A stretch of 64,000 nucleotides of DNA from Albimonas pacifica (GTDB lineage: Bacteria > Pseudomonadota > Alphaproteobacteria > Rhodobacterales > Rhodobacteraceae): positions 217,941 through 281,940 of the forward strand of contig NZ_FOQH01000009.1 of NCBI RefSeq assembly GCF_900113695.1. Direction: 5' to 3'. The position numbers and the translations under genes were made by a program. Under the pieces are notes generated by a model that saw only the letters and a program-made list of their open reading frames with translations, was not told the origin of the DNA and did no database searches. Positions 56,444 through 63,866 of this stretch are shown in pieces (position 1 is the first letter of the stretch; every line of letters starts with the position of its first letter).

Positions 56444-56829
56444 TGTAAGGCGCAGGTAATGGTGGCAGTGGGGACGTATTTCCGAGATTAGGCGAGCACA
56501 GGCCGGCACAGCCGAGAACCGTTGAGCGCCAAAGCGTTAGAGGGCGCGCGGCGAGCGGCGGCGGTGGGGCGAGCGTCAGGCAGCGCGAAAGGAAATGGTG
56601 GCGCGACGCCCGGCGACGGCCGTGGCTGGCGGCGAAAAGGCCAATGAAGTCAGTAGAGGCCGTCCGGAAGGTGGAAACCGAACTCGGCAGGGAGGCTCCG
56701 AGTTTCCACCTGACCTATGCGCATGATCTGACGCGGAAATCCGGCGCAAGTGCCATCCGAGGGGGAGATCGAGGTGGAAACTCGGAACGGCCTCTCCTTC
56801 ACGCCTGGAACGGGCCTTGAACCGGGCCT
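56444..56829. other. Left-end non-coding region of the prophage with three repeated sites
   Basis: No gene lies here. Three copies of a site containing AGGTGGAAAC and ACTCGG occur at 56668-56687, 56696-56712 (inverted) and 56771-56787. They may be transposase end sites or regulator sites; the first two also form an inverted pair ACTCGG / CCGAGT. Confidence 0.6.
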
Positions 56830-57645
56830 TCAGGCGGCGCTCGATATCAGCAGCTCGCGGCGCAGGGCGGCCTTCGCGGCGGCCTGGCGGCTGATGCCAT
56901 AGGTGGTCTCGACGGGCTGCTGATCGAAGGCCCCGAACAGCTCGCGGATCTCCGGGACGTCGTTGATCGAGAGCAGGAAGCGGCCCTGGAGTCCGGCGAG
57001 CTGATCGGCGAGCCGGGCGAAGTCGTCGGGGGCGAAGAGCGCGCGGCCGTAGTCGTCCTCGGAGCCCCAGTAGGGCGGGTCGAGGTAGAACAGGGTGCCC
57101 GGCGCATCGTAGCGGCGGATGAAGTCGCCGAAGTCCAGGCACTCGATGATCACGCCGGCGAGGCGGGCGTGCAGGTCCTCCAGCATCGGCTCCAGAGTGG
57201 CGAGGTTGAAGCGGCCGGGGCGATCGCGGGAGACGCCGAAGGTCTGCCGCGCCACGTGGCCCCCGAAAGCCGTGCGCTGGAGATAGAGGAACCGGGCGGC
57301 GCGCTCCAGGTCGGTGAGCGTGTCGGCGCGGGTGGCGACCAGGCGCTCGAACTCGGCGCGGGTGGTGAGCTGGAAGCGCAGCGTCTCCAGGAACTGCGGG
57401 TAGTGGCGCTGGAGGATGCGGAACAGGTTGGCGACGTCCCGGCCGCGGTCGTTGATCACCTCGGCCTTGGGCCTGGCGGAGCGGCGCAGGAACACGCCGC
57501 CCATTCCGACGAAGGCCTCTGCATAGGTGTCATGCGGGATCTCGGCGATGCGCGCGACGATGCGCTTCGCCAGGTTGCGCTTGCCGCCGAGCCAGGGGGC
57601 GACGGGGCGGACGGGATCCACGGGGGAGAGGGCGGCGTCGGGCAT
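56830..57645 (-). CDS. D12-class DNA adenine N6-methyltransferase
   Basis: A 271-residue Dam-like enzyme. The SAM site is PWLGGKRNLAKRI near the N-terminus and the catalytic motif IV is FYLDPPYWGSEDDYG; the VGMGGVFL segment fits motif I of the alpha class. It probably modifies phage DNA against host restriction or alters regulation. It is prophage cargo, transcribed toward the left end and away from the repressor region. The recognition sequence cannot be predicted. No restriction partner is seen. Confidence 0.88.
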   Translation of the reverse strand: MPDAALSPVDPVRPVAPWLGGKRNLAKRIVARIAEIPHDTYAEAFVGMGGVFLRRSARPKAEVINDRGRDVANLFRILQRHYPQFLETLRFQLTTRAEFERLVATRADTLTDLERAARFLYLQRTAFGGHVARQTFGVSRDRPGRFNLATLEPMLEDLHARLAGVIIECLDFGDFIRRYDAPGTLFYLDPPYWGSEDDYGRALFAPDDFARLADQLAGLQGRFLLSINDVPEIRELFGAFDQQPVETTYGISRQAAAKAALRRELLISSAA

Positions 57646-57767
57646 CGGTCATCCAGGCGAAGCAAGGGGCAGAATAGAACATACAAGGAACACTAGCGAC
57701 GGGAAACCGGCTTCCGCAGCGACGGCGTCCGTGCGAGGATGGCGGGGTCATTTGGAGGACGAAAGCC

Positions 57768-58166
57768 ATGAGATCCGCCCTGCTCGCCGCCTGCGCCCTG
57801 GTCGTCGCCGCGCCCGCCTGGGCGCAGGAGCCGCTCGATCCGAAGGACGCCGAGACCCTCCGCACGATGGCCGAGCAGCTGGAGCGGATGAAGATCATCC
57901 GGTGCGAGCATTCGTCCGGGCTCTACGACCACTTCCTCTTCTGGAAGTCGGCCGACGGCACGTTGGATCCTGTGCTGAAGTGGCCCGCGGAACAGGTGAA
58001 GATCGAGAAGGACCGCGTCACCTTCATCACGGCGGAATCGGTGCTCGTCGTCACGCCGCGCGAGCGGATCGAGGTTTCCGGAGATCGCGTCGAGCGAACG
58101 CCGTGCACCGAAATTGCCGAAGACCTCGCCTGGCACTTCCGCGACACTGTGGGACCGGTGGACTGA
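57768..58166 (+). CDS. Small secreted protein, prophage cargo
   Basis: A 132-residue protein with a signal peptide ending in APAWAQE, expected in the periplasm. The mature part is charged, with two cysteines (IIRCEH and RTPCTE), and no domain was recognised. The ATG is preceded by GGAGGACG. It is placed between the methylase and the end of the repressor gene, on the opposite strand to both, which is typical of a lysogenic-conversion gene with its own promoter. An exclusion or envelope role is possible but unproven. Confidence 0.7.
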   Translation: MRSALLAACALVVAAPAWAQEPLDPKDAETLRTMAEQLERMKIIRCEHSSGLYDHFLFWKSADGTLDPVLKWPAEQVKIEKDRVTFITAESVLVVTPRERIEVSGDRVERTPCTEIAEDLAWHFRDTVGPVD

Positions 58167-58169
58167 GCT

Positions 58170-59006
58170 TCAGCCTCGGACCGTGTGGCACCACCACACG
58201 ACATGCCCGATGATCCGCATCTCGTCGATCTCCGACCGCAGGTAGAACTCGGGCCGATAGGCGACGCTGTTCTCCGAGAAAATCACGAGCGTGTCGTCAG
58301 CTGGGCGCTCGGCCCATTTCACCCTCGCTTCTCCGTTGCGCTCAAAGGCGACAAGGTATCGGGAATGCTCTCCGGACGCTCGCTTCCGGCCGGCGGGGAC
58401 GTCGGTTCTAGAGGTGTCGAGAAGCACGACGTCCGAGTCGAAAAGCATAGGCTCCATGCTGTCTCCGCGCACGCGGACGAGCCGTGCATCCTTGGTCCCC
58501 ACACCGACCTTCTGCATCCAGTCCCGGCGGAAGAGCAGATGCGTGCCTGCCTCCTCGCTGTCATTCGTGAAGCCCGATCCGGCCGCCAGTTCGACGTCGT
58601 GGAGCGGCACCATCGCGAAGTCTGAGCCCGGGTCGAGGGAGCGGTGGGCTTCTCCCGAGGGACCGACGCCGGGGCCGTAGGCTTTCTCGAACAGCCGGCG
58701 AAGTTCGCGGGGCTCCATCTCACGAAGCTGCGCGGCTCGCTCCTCGTCGTTAGCGACGCGTTGTTGCGGTGGCCGCGCCCCGGTCTTCGAGAGGCGCTCT
58801 ACACGCGGCGGACCGAAGTAAAACTCGAGCCCTAGAACCCCGGCAAGTTTTTGAAGCGCCGGCAGATTGTACCGCTTCTCGCCGGAGCGCGGGAGCCGCA
58901 TGTTCTTGATCAGCGATGGATGTCCGACGGCGAGACGCGACGCAGCAGCGTCGGTCAGCCCCTTCTCCCGAAGCGCTTCGTCGATGACGTCCAGAATCGG
59001 ATCCAT
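58170..59006 (-). CDS. Prophage repressor, HTH plus S24 (LexA-like) peptidase
   Basis: A 278-residue repressor. The N-terminal 70 residues look like a helix-turn-helix (LTDAAASRLAVGHPSLIKNM). The C-terminal S24 domain has the nucleophile Ser183 in RVRGDSMEPML and a likely Lys230 in ARVKW. Such proteins keep the lysogen silent and can self-cleave after DNA damage. The ATG at 59006 is ten bases from the first of three operators, so the gene is probably autoregulated. It is longer than lambda CI because of a proline/arginine-rich linker. Confidence 0.88.
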   Translation of the reverse strand: MDPILDVIDEALREKGLTDAAASRLAVGHPSLIKNMRLPRSGEKRYNLPALQKLAGVLGLEFYFGPPRVERLSKTGARPPQQRVANDEERAAQLREMEPRELRRLFEKAYGPGVGPSGEAHRSLDPGSDFAMVPLHDVELAAGSGFTNDSEEAGTHLLFRRDWMQKVGVGTKDARLVRVRGDSMEPMLFDSDVVLLDTSRTDVPAGRKRASGEHSRYLVAFERNGEARVKWAERPADDTLVIFSENSVAYRPEFYLRSEIDEMRIIGHVVWWCHTVRG

Positions 59007-59015
59007 GCAGGACCA

Positions 59016-59082
59016 TAGCCAAAATTGGCTAATGGGGAAATGAATAGCCACAAGAGGCTTGCGAAATAGCCTAAACCGGCTA
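59016..59082. promoter_or_regulatory. Three prophage operators between repressor and early genes
   Basis: Three sites fit TAGCC-N6-GGCTA: 59016-59031 (exact), 59045-59060 (last base changed to T) and 59067-59082 (exact). Their starts are 29 and 22 bases apart. They lie between the divergent repressor and first early gene, whose ATG follows the last site by two bases, so binding would block the early promoter. Confidence 0.85.
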
Positions 59083-59084
59083 TC

Positions 59085-59345
59085 ATGCTGCCCATGGATC
59101 AGCGTCAGCATATCGTTTCGCTCGCAGAGCGAATGGCCGCCCACCAGGGTGTGACGCACTTCGCGATCTCCATGCGGATCTTCGGGAAGGGCGACTTCTT
59201 CAAGGGGCTCATCGACGGGCGCGATTGCCGGACCAAGACGGCGAGCCGCGCTCTGAGCTGGTTCGCTCTGAACTGGCCCAACGACCTGGAATGGCCGCGG
59301 GAGATCCCCCGACCGAAGGTCAAAGCGGTGCGGAGGGCGTCCTGA
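59085..59345 (+). CDS. Early small protein (Ner/Cro position)
   Basis: An 86-residue basic protein opposite the repressor, in the place of Ner in Mu. Its helical sequence (IVSLAERMAAHQGVTHFAISMRIFG) may contain a DNA-binding helix-turn-helix, but I do not recognise a family. ATG codons at 59085 and 59094 are both possible; neither has a clear ribosome site, and transcription may start so close that translation is nearly leaderless. The stop overlaps the next ATG (TGATG). Confidence 0.65.
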   Translation: MLPMDQRQHIVSLAERMAAHQGVTHFAISMRIFGKGDFFKGLIDGRDCRTKTASRALSWFALNWPNDLEWPREIPRPKVKAVRRAS

Positions 59346-59716
59346 TGTTCGCCTTCCTCCGCCGCCCCGCTGGCGCCGCCGCTCACCCCGACGATTGGGT
59401 CGCCCGTCTCTTCGCGAAGTTCGCGGCCGCCGAGGCGCGCGGCGGAGAGCCCGTTCGGGTTGCCGCCGATCTGGTCGCCAACCCCGAACGTCTCCTGTCA
59501 GAACAGCTGCGCGAGCTGGTGCGGGCTCAGATGACGGCCGAGGGCATCGGCGCTCGCGCGTTCGAAAAGAAGCATGGGATCAAGGCCTGGGCTCTGCGCG
59601 GCTTCCTCGATCCCGCGCGCCACCAGGAGCCGGGTCTCGACCGTGCCGGCGAGTTTTGCGCCGCCCTCGGGCTTGAGCTGGTCATCCGCCCCAAGACCCC
59701 CGAGGCCCCCCGATGA
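59345..59716 (+). CDS. Early phage protein with possible helix-turn-helix
   Basis: A 123-residue protein of unknown function. The C-terminal half (ARAFEKKHGIKAWALRGFLD, then RAGEFCAALGLELVI) has the spacing of an XRE-type DNA-binding domain. The start overlaps the previous stop by one base, and the stop overlaps the next start by four (ATGA), so it is part of a coupled early operon. Confidence 0.7.
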   Translation: MFAFLRRPAGAAAHPDDWVARLFAKFAAAEARGGEPVRVAADLVANPERLLSEQLRELVRAQMTAEGIGARAFEKKHGIKAWALRGFLDPARHQEPGLDRAGEFCAALGLELVIRPKTPEAPR

Positions 59717-60114
59717 CCGCCCCCCGCCCCACCCTCGGCGAGGCCGCCCGCCCCATCGCCGCCGCCAGCGTCTGGTGGCAGGGCCGCCCGCTGGACGTGA
59801 CCGCCCGCCATTTCGCGACCGCGACCGCGCAGGCCGCCGGCGTCTCCGAGATCGACGTGCTGAGCCCGCGCCGCGAGGGCGGCCTGGCGCGCTGGCGGAC
59901 CTTCGGTCTCGCCGCCGCGGGTCGCTGCGGTCACCTGACCTGCGCCGCCGTGGCCGAGGCCTTCGAGCGCGACCCCTCGGCGGTCACCCACGCGATGACG
60001 ACGACGGCCCGGGCCGGCGCGAGCGACCCCGAGGTCGGCCGGCGCATCGCCGAGATCCAGTGGCGCGCCATGGAACTGGCCGTCCGAGACCTGATGGAGG
60101 GCGCCGCGGCATGA
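59713..60114 (+). CDS. Early phage protein, DnaA-domain-IV-like helix-turn-helix
   Basis: A 133-residue protein. The middle part (ARWRTFGLAAAGRCGHLTCAAVAEAFERDPSAVTHAM) resembles the DNA-binding domain IV of DnaA, in which a helix-turn-helix is followed by a DxxxVxHA-type signature. It may bind phage DNA to regulate or license replication by transposition. Its stop overlaps a following ATG (ATGA), but that next frame soon runs opposite to a minus-strand gene. Confidence 0.65.
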   Translation: MTAPRPTLGEAARPIAAASVWWQGRPLDVTARHFATATAQAAGVSEIDVLSPRREGGLARWRTFGLAAAGRCGHLTCAAVAEAFERDPSAVTHAMTTTARAGASDPEVGRRIAEIQWRAMELAVRDLMEGAAA

Positions 60115-60368
60115 CGATCTTCCGCCACCCCCAGCTGCGTGACGAGATGTTCTTCAGCCCTGGTCTTCTTCGGGCTCTGAAGGCCGGCTCGCTAGTCGAA
60201 GCCTCTGCCTTTCAAAAGCAGCAGTTTCGTGCCTTTCTAGCTCAGGAAGAACTTCCCCCGGAAGCAATCGAAGATCTTCTAAAGCCTTACGGAAGTGCCC
60301 GAGCGCTAGAAGGGCCACTTCGACGTCTGCGACGTCAGGGTCGACGTCTGCGGAGGCGATCCCGATGA
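60111..60368 (+). CDS. Doubtful 85-codon frame continuing the early operon
   Basis: The ATGA overlap with the previous gene and the start MTIFRHPQLRDEMFFSP look natural. After about 15 codons, however, the frame is antisense to a better supported minus-strand gene and ends in an arginine-rich run. It may be the remains of an early gene interrupted by insertion of that minus-strand gene. Confidence 0.25.
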   Translation: MTIFRHPQLRDEMFFSPGLLRALKAGSLVEASAFQKQQFRAFLAQEELPPEAIEDLLKPYGSARALEGPLRRLRRQGRRLRRRSR

Positions 60369-60546
60369 CCGCATCCGTGATCTTGAGCAAGGCTTCCTTG
60401 TCGATCAGCCCCTTGTCGAGCAGCGCAGCGGCGACCGCGAACGCTGGCCAGTGCGAGTGGGTGGCCAAGGTCATGGTGTCGGTCAATTCGGCATCCAAGC
60501 ATTCGAAGTCGCGCTTCCAGTCGGGCTCGGGCTTCGGTTCCACCAA
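60154..60546 (-). CDS. Hypothetical acidic protein on the opposite strand of the early operon
   Basis: A 130-residue acidic, helical protein without a recognised family. A good AGGAGACG site precedes a TTG (60546) or GTG (60543) start, which supports it as real although it points against the surrounding phage genes. Its GC content is lower than that of the neighbours at silent positions. A gene facing backwards in a phage early operon is often late-acquired cargo with its own promoter. A hairpin lies 38 bases upstream. Confidence 0.6.
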   Translation of the reverse strand: MVEPKPEPDWKRDFECLDAELTDTMTLATHSHWPAFAVAAALLDKGLIDKEALLKITDAVIGIASADVDPDVADVEVALLALGHFRKALEDLRLLPGEVLPELERHETAAFERQRLRLASRPSEPEEDQG

Positions 60547-60583
60547 GATCGTCTCCTTTTGCTTGTTTCAGAAGGGGATGACA

Positions 60584-60617
60584 GGCGTCGAGGGGCGTTC
60601 CCCCGCCTCTCGACGCC
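60584..60617. other. Hairpin between the inverted gene and the downstream early genes
   Basis: GGCGTCGAG (60584-60592) pairs perfectly with CTCGACGCC (60609-60617), and inner G/C bases can extend the stem. It could insulate the two directions or mark the edge of an inserted cassette. Confidence 0.5.
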
Positions 60618-60684
60618 GCCACTTTACCACGGGCCCGACGTTGCGGAAGTCCCGCCGCCAGACCTTGTGCCGGAGGGCTGCCTG

Positions 60685-60804
60685 ATGGCCCGCGTCCGCG
60701 CGTTCCTGCGCCGCCTTGAGGACGAGCCCCTGGCCGACGCGCTCGGCCTGGCCTGCCTGATCCTCCTCGGCCTCGTGCTTCTCACCATCGGAGACCTGCT
60801 GTGA
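60685..60804 (+). CDS. 39-residue single-pass membrane protein
   Basis: A very short protein with a basic start (MARVRAFLRRL) and one hydrophobic helix (LGLACLILLGLVLLTI). GGAGGG lies eight bases before the ATG, and the stop overlaps the GTG of the ParB-like gene (GTGA), both typical of a real, coupled phage gene. Its function is unknown; a membrane-acting inhibitor or exclusion factor is possible. Confidence 0.6.
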   Translation: MARVRAFLRRLEDEPLADALGLACLILLGLVLLTIGDLL

Positions 60805-61643
60805 ACGACCTGCTGCGCATTCCCGTCGACCTGATCGACCTGGGCGACCGTCTGCGTCCGGTGAAGCCGGAGCCGGTGGAGCTGCTGGCGGCCGACATCG
60901 AGATGCAGGGCCTGCTGCAGCCGATCGTGGTGACGCCGGCGGGCGAGCGGTACGTGCTGGTGGTTGGCGCCTACCGGCTGGCGGCGGTGCGCGAGCTGGG
61001 ATGGTCGGAGATCCCGGCGACGGTGGTCCGCGACCTGGACGAGGCGCAGCTGCGCTTCGCCGAGATCATGGAGAACGTGGACCGGCAGGAGCTGTCGAAG
61101 CTGGAGCGGGCCGAGTTCCTGGCCGAGCTGGACGCGGTGTGGAAGCGCCTGAACCCCAGCGCGCGCCACGGCGGCGACCGCCGGAGCGCCAATGTTCGGC
61201 AGGTTCGGGAGCGGGAGACCGACGGCTCCGATCAAAGTCCCATTTTGGGAATTTGTTCCGACGTCGCCGAGACCGTCGGGCTTTCCCGGGCGGCGTTCTA
61301 CAGGGCGCTGGAGATCGCGAAGAAGCTGACGGCGGCCACGAAAGCCCGCGTCCGCGGCACCCGGTTCGAGGATCACCAGGGCGAGCTTCTGGCCCTGGCG
61401 AAGCTCGACGCCGAGATGCAGACGGCGGTCTGCGACCTGCTCTTCGCCGACCCGGCGAAGGCCGGCTCGGTCGCCGAGGCGGAGCTGATCGCCCGCGGTC
61501 AGGAGCGCCGGGCGGCCGCGAAGAACCTGGTCTCGCGCCTCAACGCCAACTGGGGCCGGATGAACCGGACCGACCGGCTGCAGTTCGTGCGCAGCCACAA
61601 GGCCGAGATCATGGAACTGGCCCATGCGGAGGGCTGGATCTGA
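60801..61643 (+). CDS. ParB-like N-terminal domain protein
   Basis: A 280-residue protein with a ParB/Srx fold at the N-terminus: IDLGDRLRPVKPE, QGLLQPIVVTPAGERYVLVVGAYRLAAVRELG and the ENVDRQELSKLERA stretch. A helix-turn-helix region (SDVAETVGLSRAAFYRALEIAKKL) follows. Such proteins lie just before the transposase gene in Mu-like phages of Rhodobacter-type hosts and may act in DNA binding or CTP-dependent loading rather than plasmid partition. The GTG start and TGATG end overlap both neighbours. Confidence 0.85.
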   Translation: MNDLLRIPVDLIDLGDRLRPVKPEPVELLAADIEMQGLLQPIVVTPAGERYVLVVGAYRLAAVRELGWSEIPATVVRDLDEAQLRFAEIMENVDRQELSKLERAEFLAELDAVWKRLNPSARHGGDRRSANVRQVRERETDGSDQSPILGICSDVAETVGLSRAAFYRALEIAKKLTAATKARVRGTRFEDHQGELLALAKLDAEMQTAVCDLLFADPAKAGSVAEAELIARGQERRAAAKNLVSRLNANWGRMNRTDRLQFVRSHKAEIMELAHAEGWI

Positions 61644-63805
61644 TGCTCTGGCTCTCGGCCCGGGAAATCGCGGAGGCGGCGGCGGCCGGGCTGATGCCCG
61701 GCATGCCGACCACCAAGCAGGGCGTGAACGTCCTCGCCGACCGCGAAGGCTGGGCCGAGACCTCGCGCGCCCGCCTGCGCGGCGGCCGGGAGGGGGGCGG
61801 CGGGCTCGAGTACCACGTCGACCTCCTGCCGCCTGCCGCGCAGCTCGCCTGGCTTGGGCATCACCTGACGGTCGAGGAGGCCGACCTCCGGCTTGAGGTG
61901 CTGGACGGGCCGATCGATCCCGCGCTCGACGCGCGCCGGGTGATCGTGGGGCTGGCCGACAAGTTCCGGCGGCAGGTCCTGATGACCCAGTCGGCCGCCG
62001 ACACGCTGTTCTGCGCCCTGTTCAACGGCGGTTCAGTGGCCGTTCCGGCGTGGGTCTCCGAACAGGCGCAGAGCCTGTCGCCCCGCACGCTGGCGCGCTG
62101 GCGCAAGGCTGTCGCCGAGGGCGCACGGTCCGGTCGGCGCGGGCGGCCGAAGGGCTCGGGCATCCTCGATCGCGCCGACGGCGGCGAGGTCCGCAACCTG
62201 GTCCTCGCCCTGATGGCCAAGCACCCCCTGATGAACGCCCGGCAGCTGCGCGAGCGCGTCGAGCGCGTCTACGGCGCCTCGCTGGAGGTGATGGACGATG
62301 CGACGGGCGAGCTGAAGCGCGTGCCGCTACCGAGCCTGCGCATGTTCCAGATCGCGTTGGGCGAATGGAAGAAGACCCATCGCAACGTGCTGATGCGCCT
62401 GACCGATCCGGACGGCTACCGCTCCAAGGTCGAGTTCGTGGCGACCGGCACCCAGCGCGCCGACCGGCTGAACGAGGTCTGGCAGATCGACGCCTCGCCG
62501 GCGGACGTGATGCTGATCGGCGGCCGCCACTCGATCTACATGGCGATCGACGTCTTCTCGCGGCGCGCCATCGTGCATGTCACGCGCACGCCCCGGGCGG
62601 AAGGCGTCGGCGAGCTGATGCGCAAGAGCATCGACAGGTGGGGGGCGCCCGAGCGCATCCACACCGACAACGGCTCCGACTTCAAGGCGCGGTGGACGCA
62701 GGCCTTCTTCAACCACATCGGCACGAAGATCGAGCTGTCGAAACCCTACGAGCCGCGCTCGAAGGGGATCGTCGAGCGGGCGATCAAGACCTTCCAGCAC
62801 GAGCTGCATGGGGTGCCCGGCTTCATCGGGCACAACGTCGCCGACCGGAAGCGGATCGAGAGCCGCAAGGCCTTCGCCGCCCGCCTGGGCGCCAGCGACG
62901 TCGAGCTGTTCGACGTGCAGATGGACCTTGCGCAGTTTCAGGCCTGGGCCGACGACTGGGCCGAGAACCGCTACGCCCACACGCCCCACCGCGGTCTGGG
63001 CGGGCGCACGCCCTTCATGATGGCGGCCTCCTACGCGGGGCCGGTGCGTCGGGTCTCGGATCCCAGGGCGCTGGACATCCTGCTGGCGCCGGTCGCCAGC
63101 AACGGCGGTCTGCGCCGGGTGACCAAGCAGGGCGTGCGGATCGACGGCGCGCACTACCTGCCGATGGGCGCCCAGCCCGGGACCGACGTCCTGGTGCGCA
63201 TGGACCCGGCCGACCTCGGCCGCGTGATGCTGTTCAGCCCAGCGGGCGACGAGTTCATCTGCGATGCGATCTGCCCGCAGCTGGCCGGCCGCGATCCGGC
63301 CGAGGTCGTCGCCGCCGCCCGACGCGTGCAGAAGGCGCAGGAGTCGCCGGACGTCGCCCGCGTGCGGACGAAGAAGAGCGTCCTGCGGGATCTCGCCCTG
63401 ATCGAGATCGACGGCGCGGGGCGCGCCTCGGCCGAGCTGGTCGCCTTCCCGCAGCGGGGCGCGCCGCACACCACGCCGGCGCTGGAGGCCGCGTCCGAGG
63501 CCGCCGGCCGCCGCCGGGCGCCGGAGCCTTCGCGGCCCGACCCGGACGAAGAGGCGAAGCACGCGGCGTTCGTCGCGGAGGTCCGCTCCATCAAGCCCCA
63601 GCCGAAACCCGAGAGCCCCAAGCAGCGCTACCTGCGCGCCCGGGCCCTGCAGAAGCGGATCGAGGCGGGCGGCGAGGCCACCCCCGACGAGCGCTTCTGG
63701 CTCGGCGGATACCAGGACACCGCCGAGTGGGAGAGCTTCGAGCACCTGGTCGACGCCTTCGGCTTCGACACGGTCTTCCCGAACCAGGCCCGTCAGAGCG
63801 GGTGA
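61643..63805 (+). CDS. Mu-type DDE transposase (MuA family)
   Basis: A 720-residue transposase. The N-terminus (LSAREIAEAAAAGLMPGMPTT) fits the Mu-type winged helix that binds the enhancer or ends. The catalytic triad is Asp283 in WQIDASP, Asp342 in HTDNGSDF and Glu378 in GIVERAIKTF; the last two are 35 residues apart, the D,D(35)E spacing. A Mu-type C-terminal beta-barrel and basic tail follow. It inserts phage DNA by replicative transposition and makes a short target duplication. The start overlaps the previous stop (TGATG). Confidence 0.95.
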   Translation: MLWLSAREIAEAAAAGLMPGMPTTKQGVNVLADREGWAETSRARLRGGREGGGGLEYHVDLLPPAAQLAWLGHHLTVEEADLRLEVLDGPIDPALDARRVIVGLADKFRRQVLMTQSAADTLFCALFNGGSVAVPAWVSEQAQSLSPRTLARWRKAVAEGARSGRRGRPKGSGILDRADGGEVRNLVLALMAKHPLMNARQLRERVERVYGASLEVMDDATGELKRVPLPSLRMFQIALGEWKKTHRNVLMRLTDPDGYRSKVEFVATGTQRADRLNEVWQIDASPADVMLIGGRHSIYMAIDVFSRRAIVHVTRTPRAEGVGELMRKSIDRWGAPERIHTDNGSDFKARWTQAFFNHIGTKIELSKPYEPRSKGIVERAIKTFQHELHGVPGFIGHNVADRKRIESRKAFAARLGASDVELFDVQMDLAQFQAWADDWAENRYAHTPHRGLGGRTPFMMAASYAGPVRRVSDPRALDILLAPVASNGGLRRVTKQGVRIDGAHYLPMGAQPGTDVLVRMDPADLGRVMLFSPAGDEFICDAICPQLAGRDPAEVVAAARRVQKAQESPDVARVRTKKSVLRDLALIEIDGAGRASAELVAFPQRGAPHTTPALEAASEAAGRRRAPEPSRPDPDEEAKHAAFVAEVRSIKPQPKPESPKQRYLRARALQKRIEAGGEATPDERFWLGGYQDTAEWESFEHLVDAFGFDTVFPNQARQSG

Positions 63806-63866
63806 ACCGGCCGCCGGCCCGAGGCGCAACAGCGGGCCGGCGGCGCACCAAGAAGAGGCGAGAGCA

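Noticed and set aside
61624..61896. Second plus-strand frame overlapping the transposase start
   Set aside because: It is an out-of-frame shadow; the transposase frame has the Mu N-terminal domain and an overlapping start with the previous gene.
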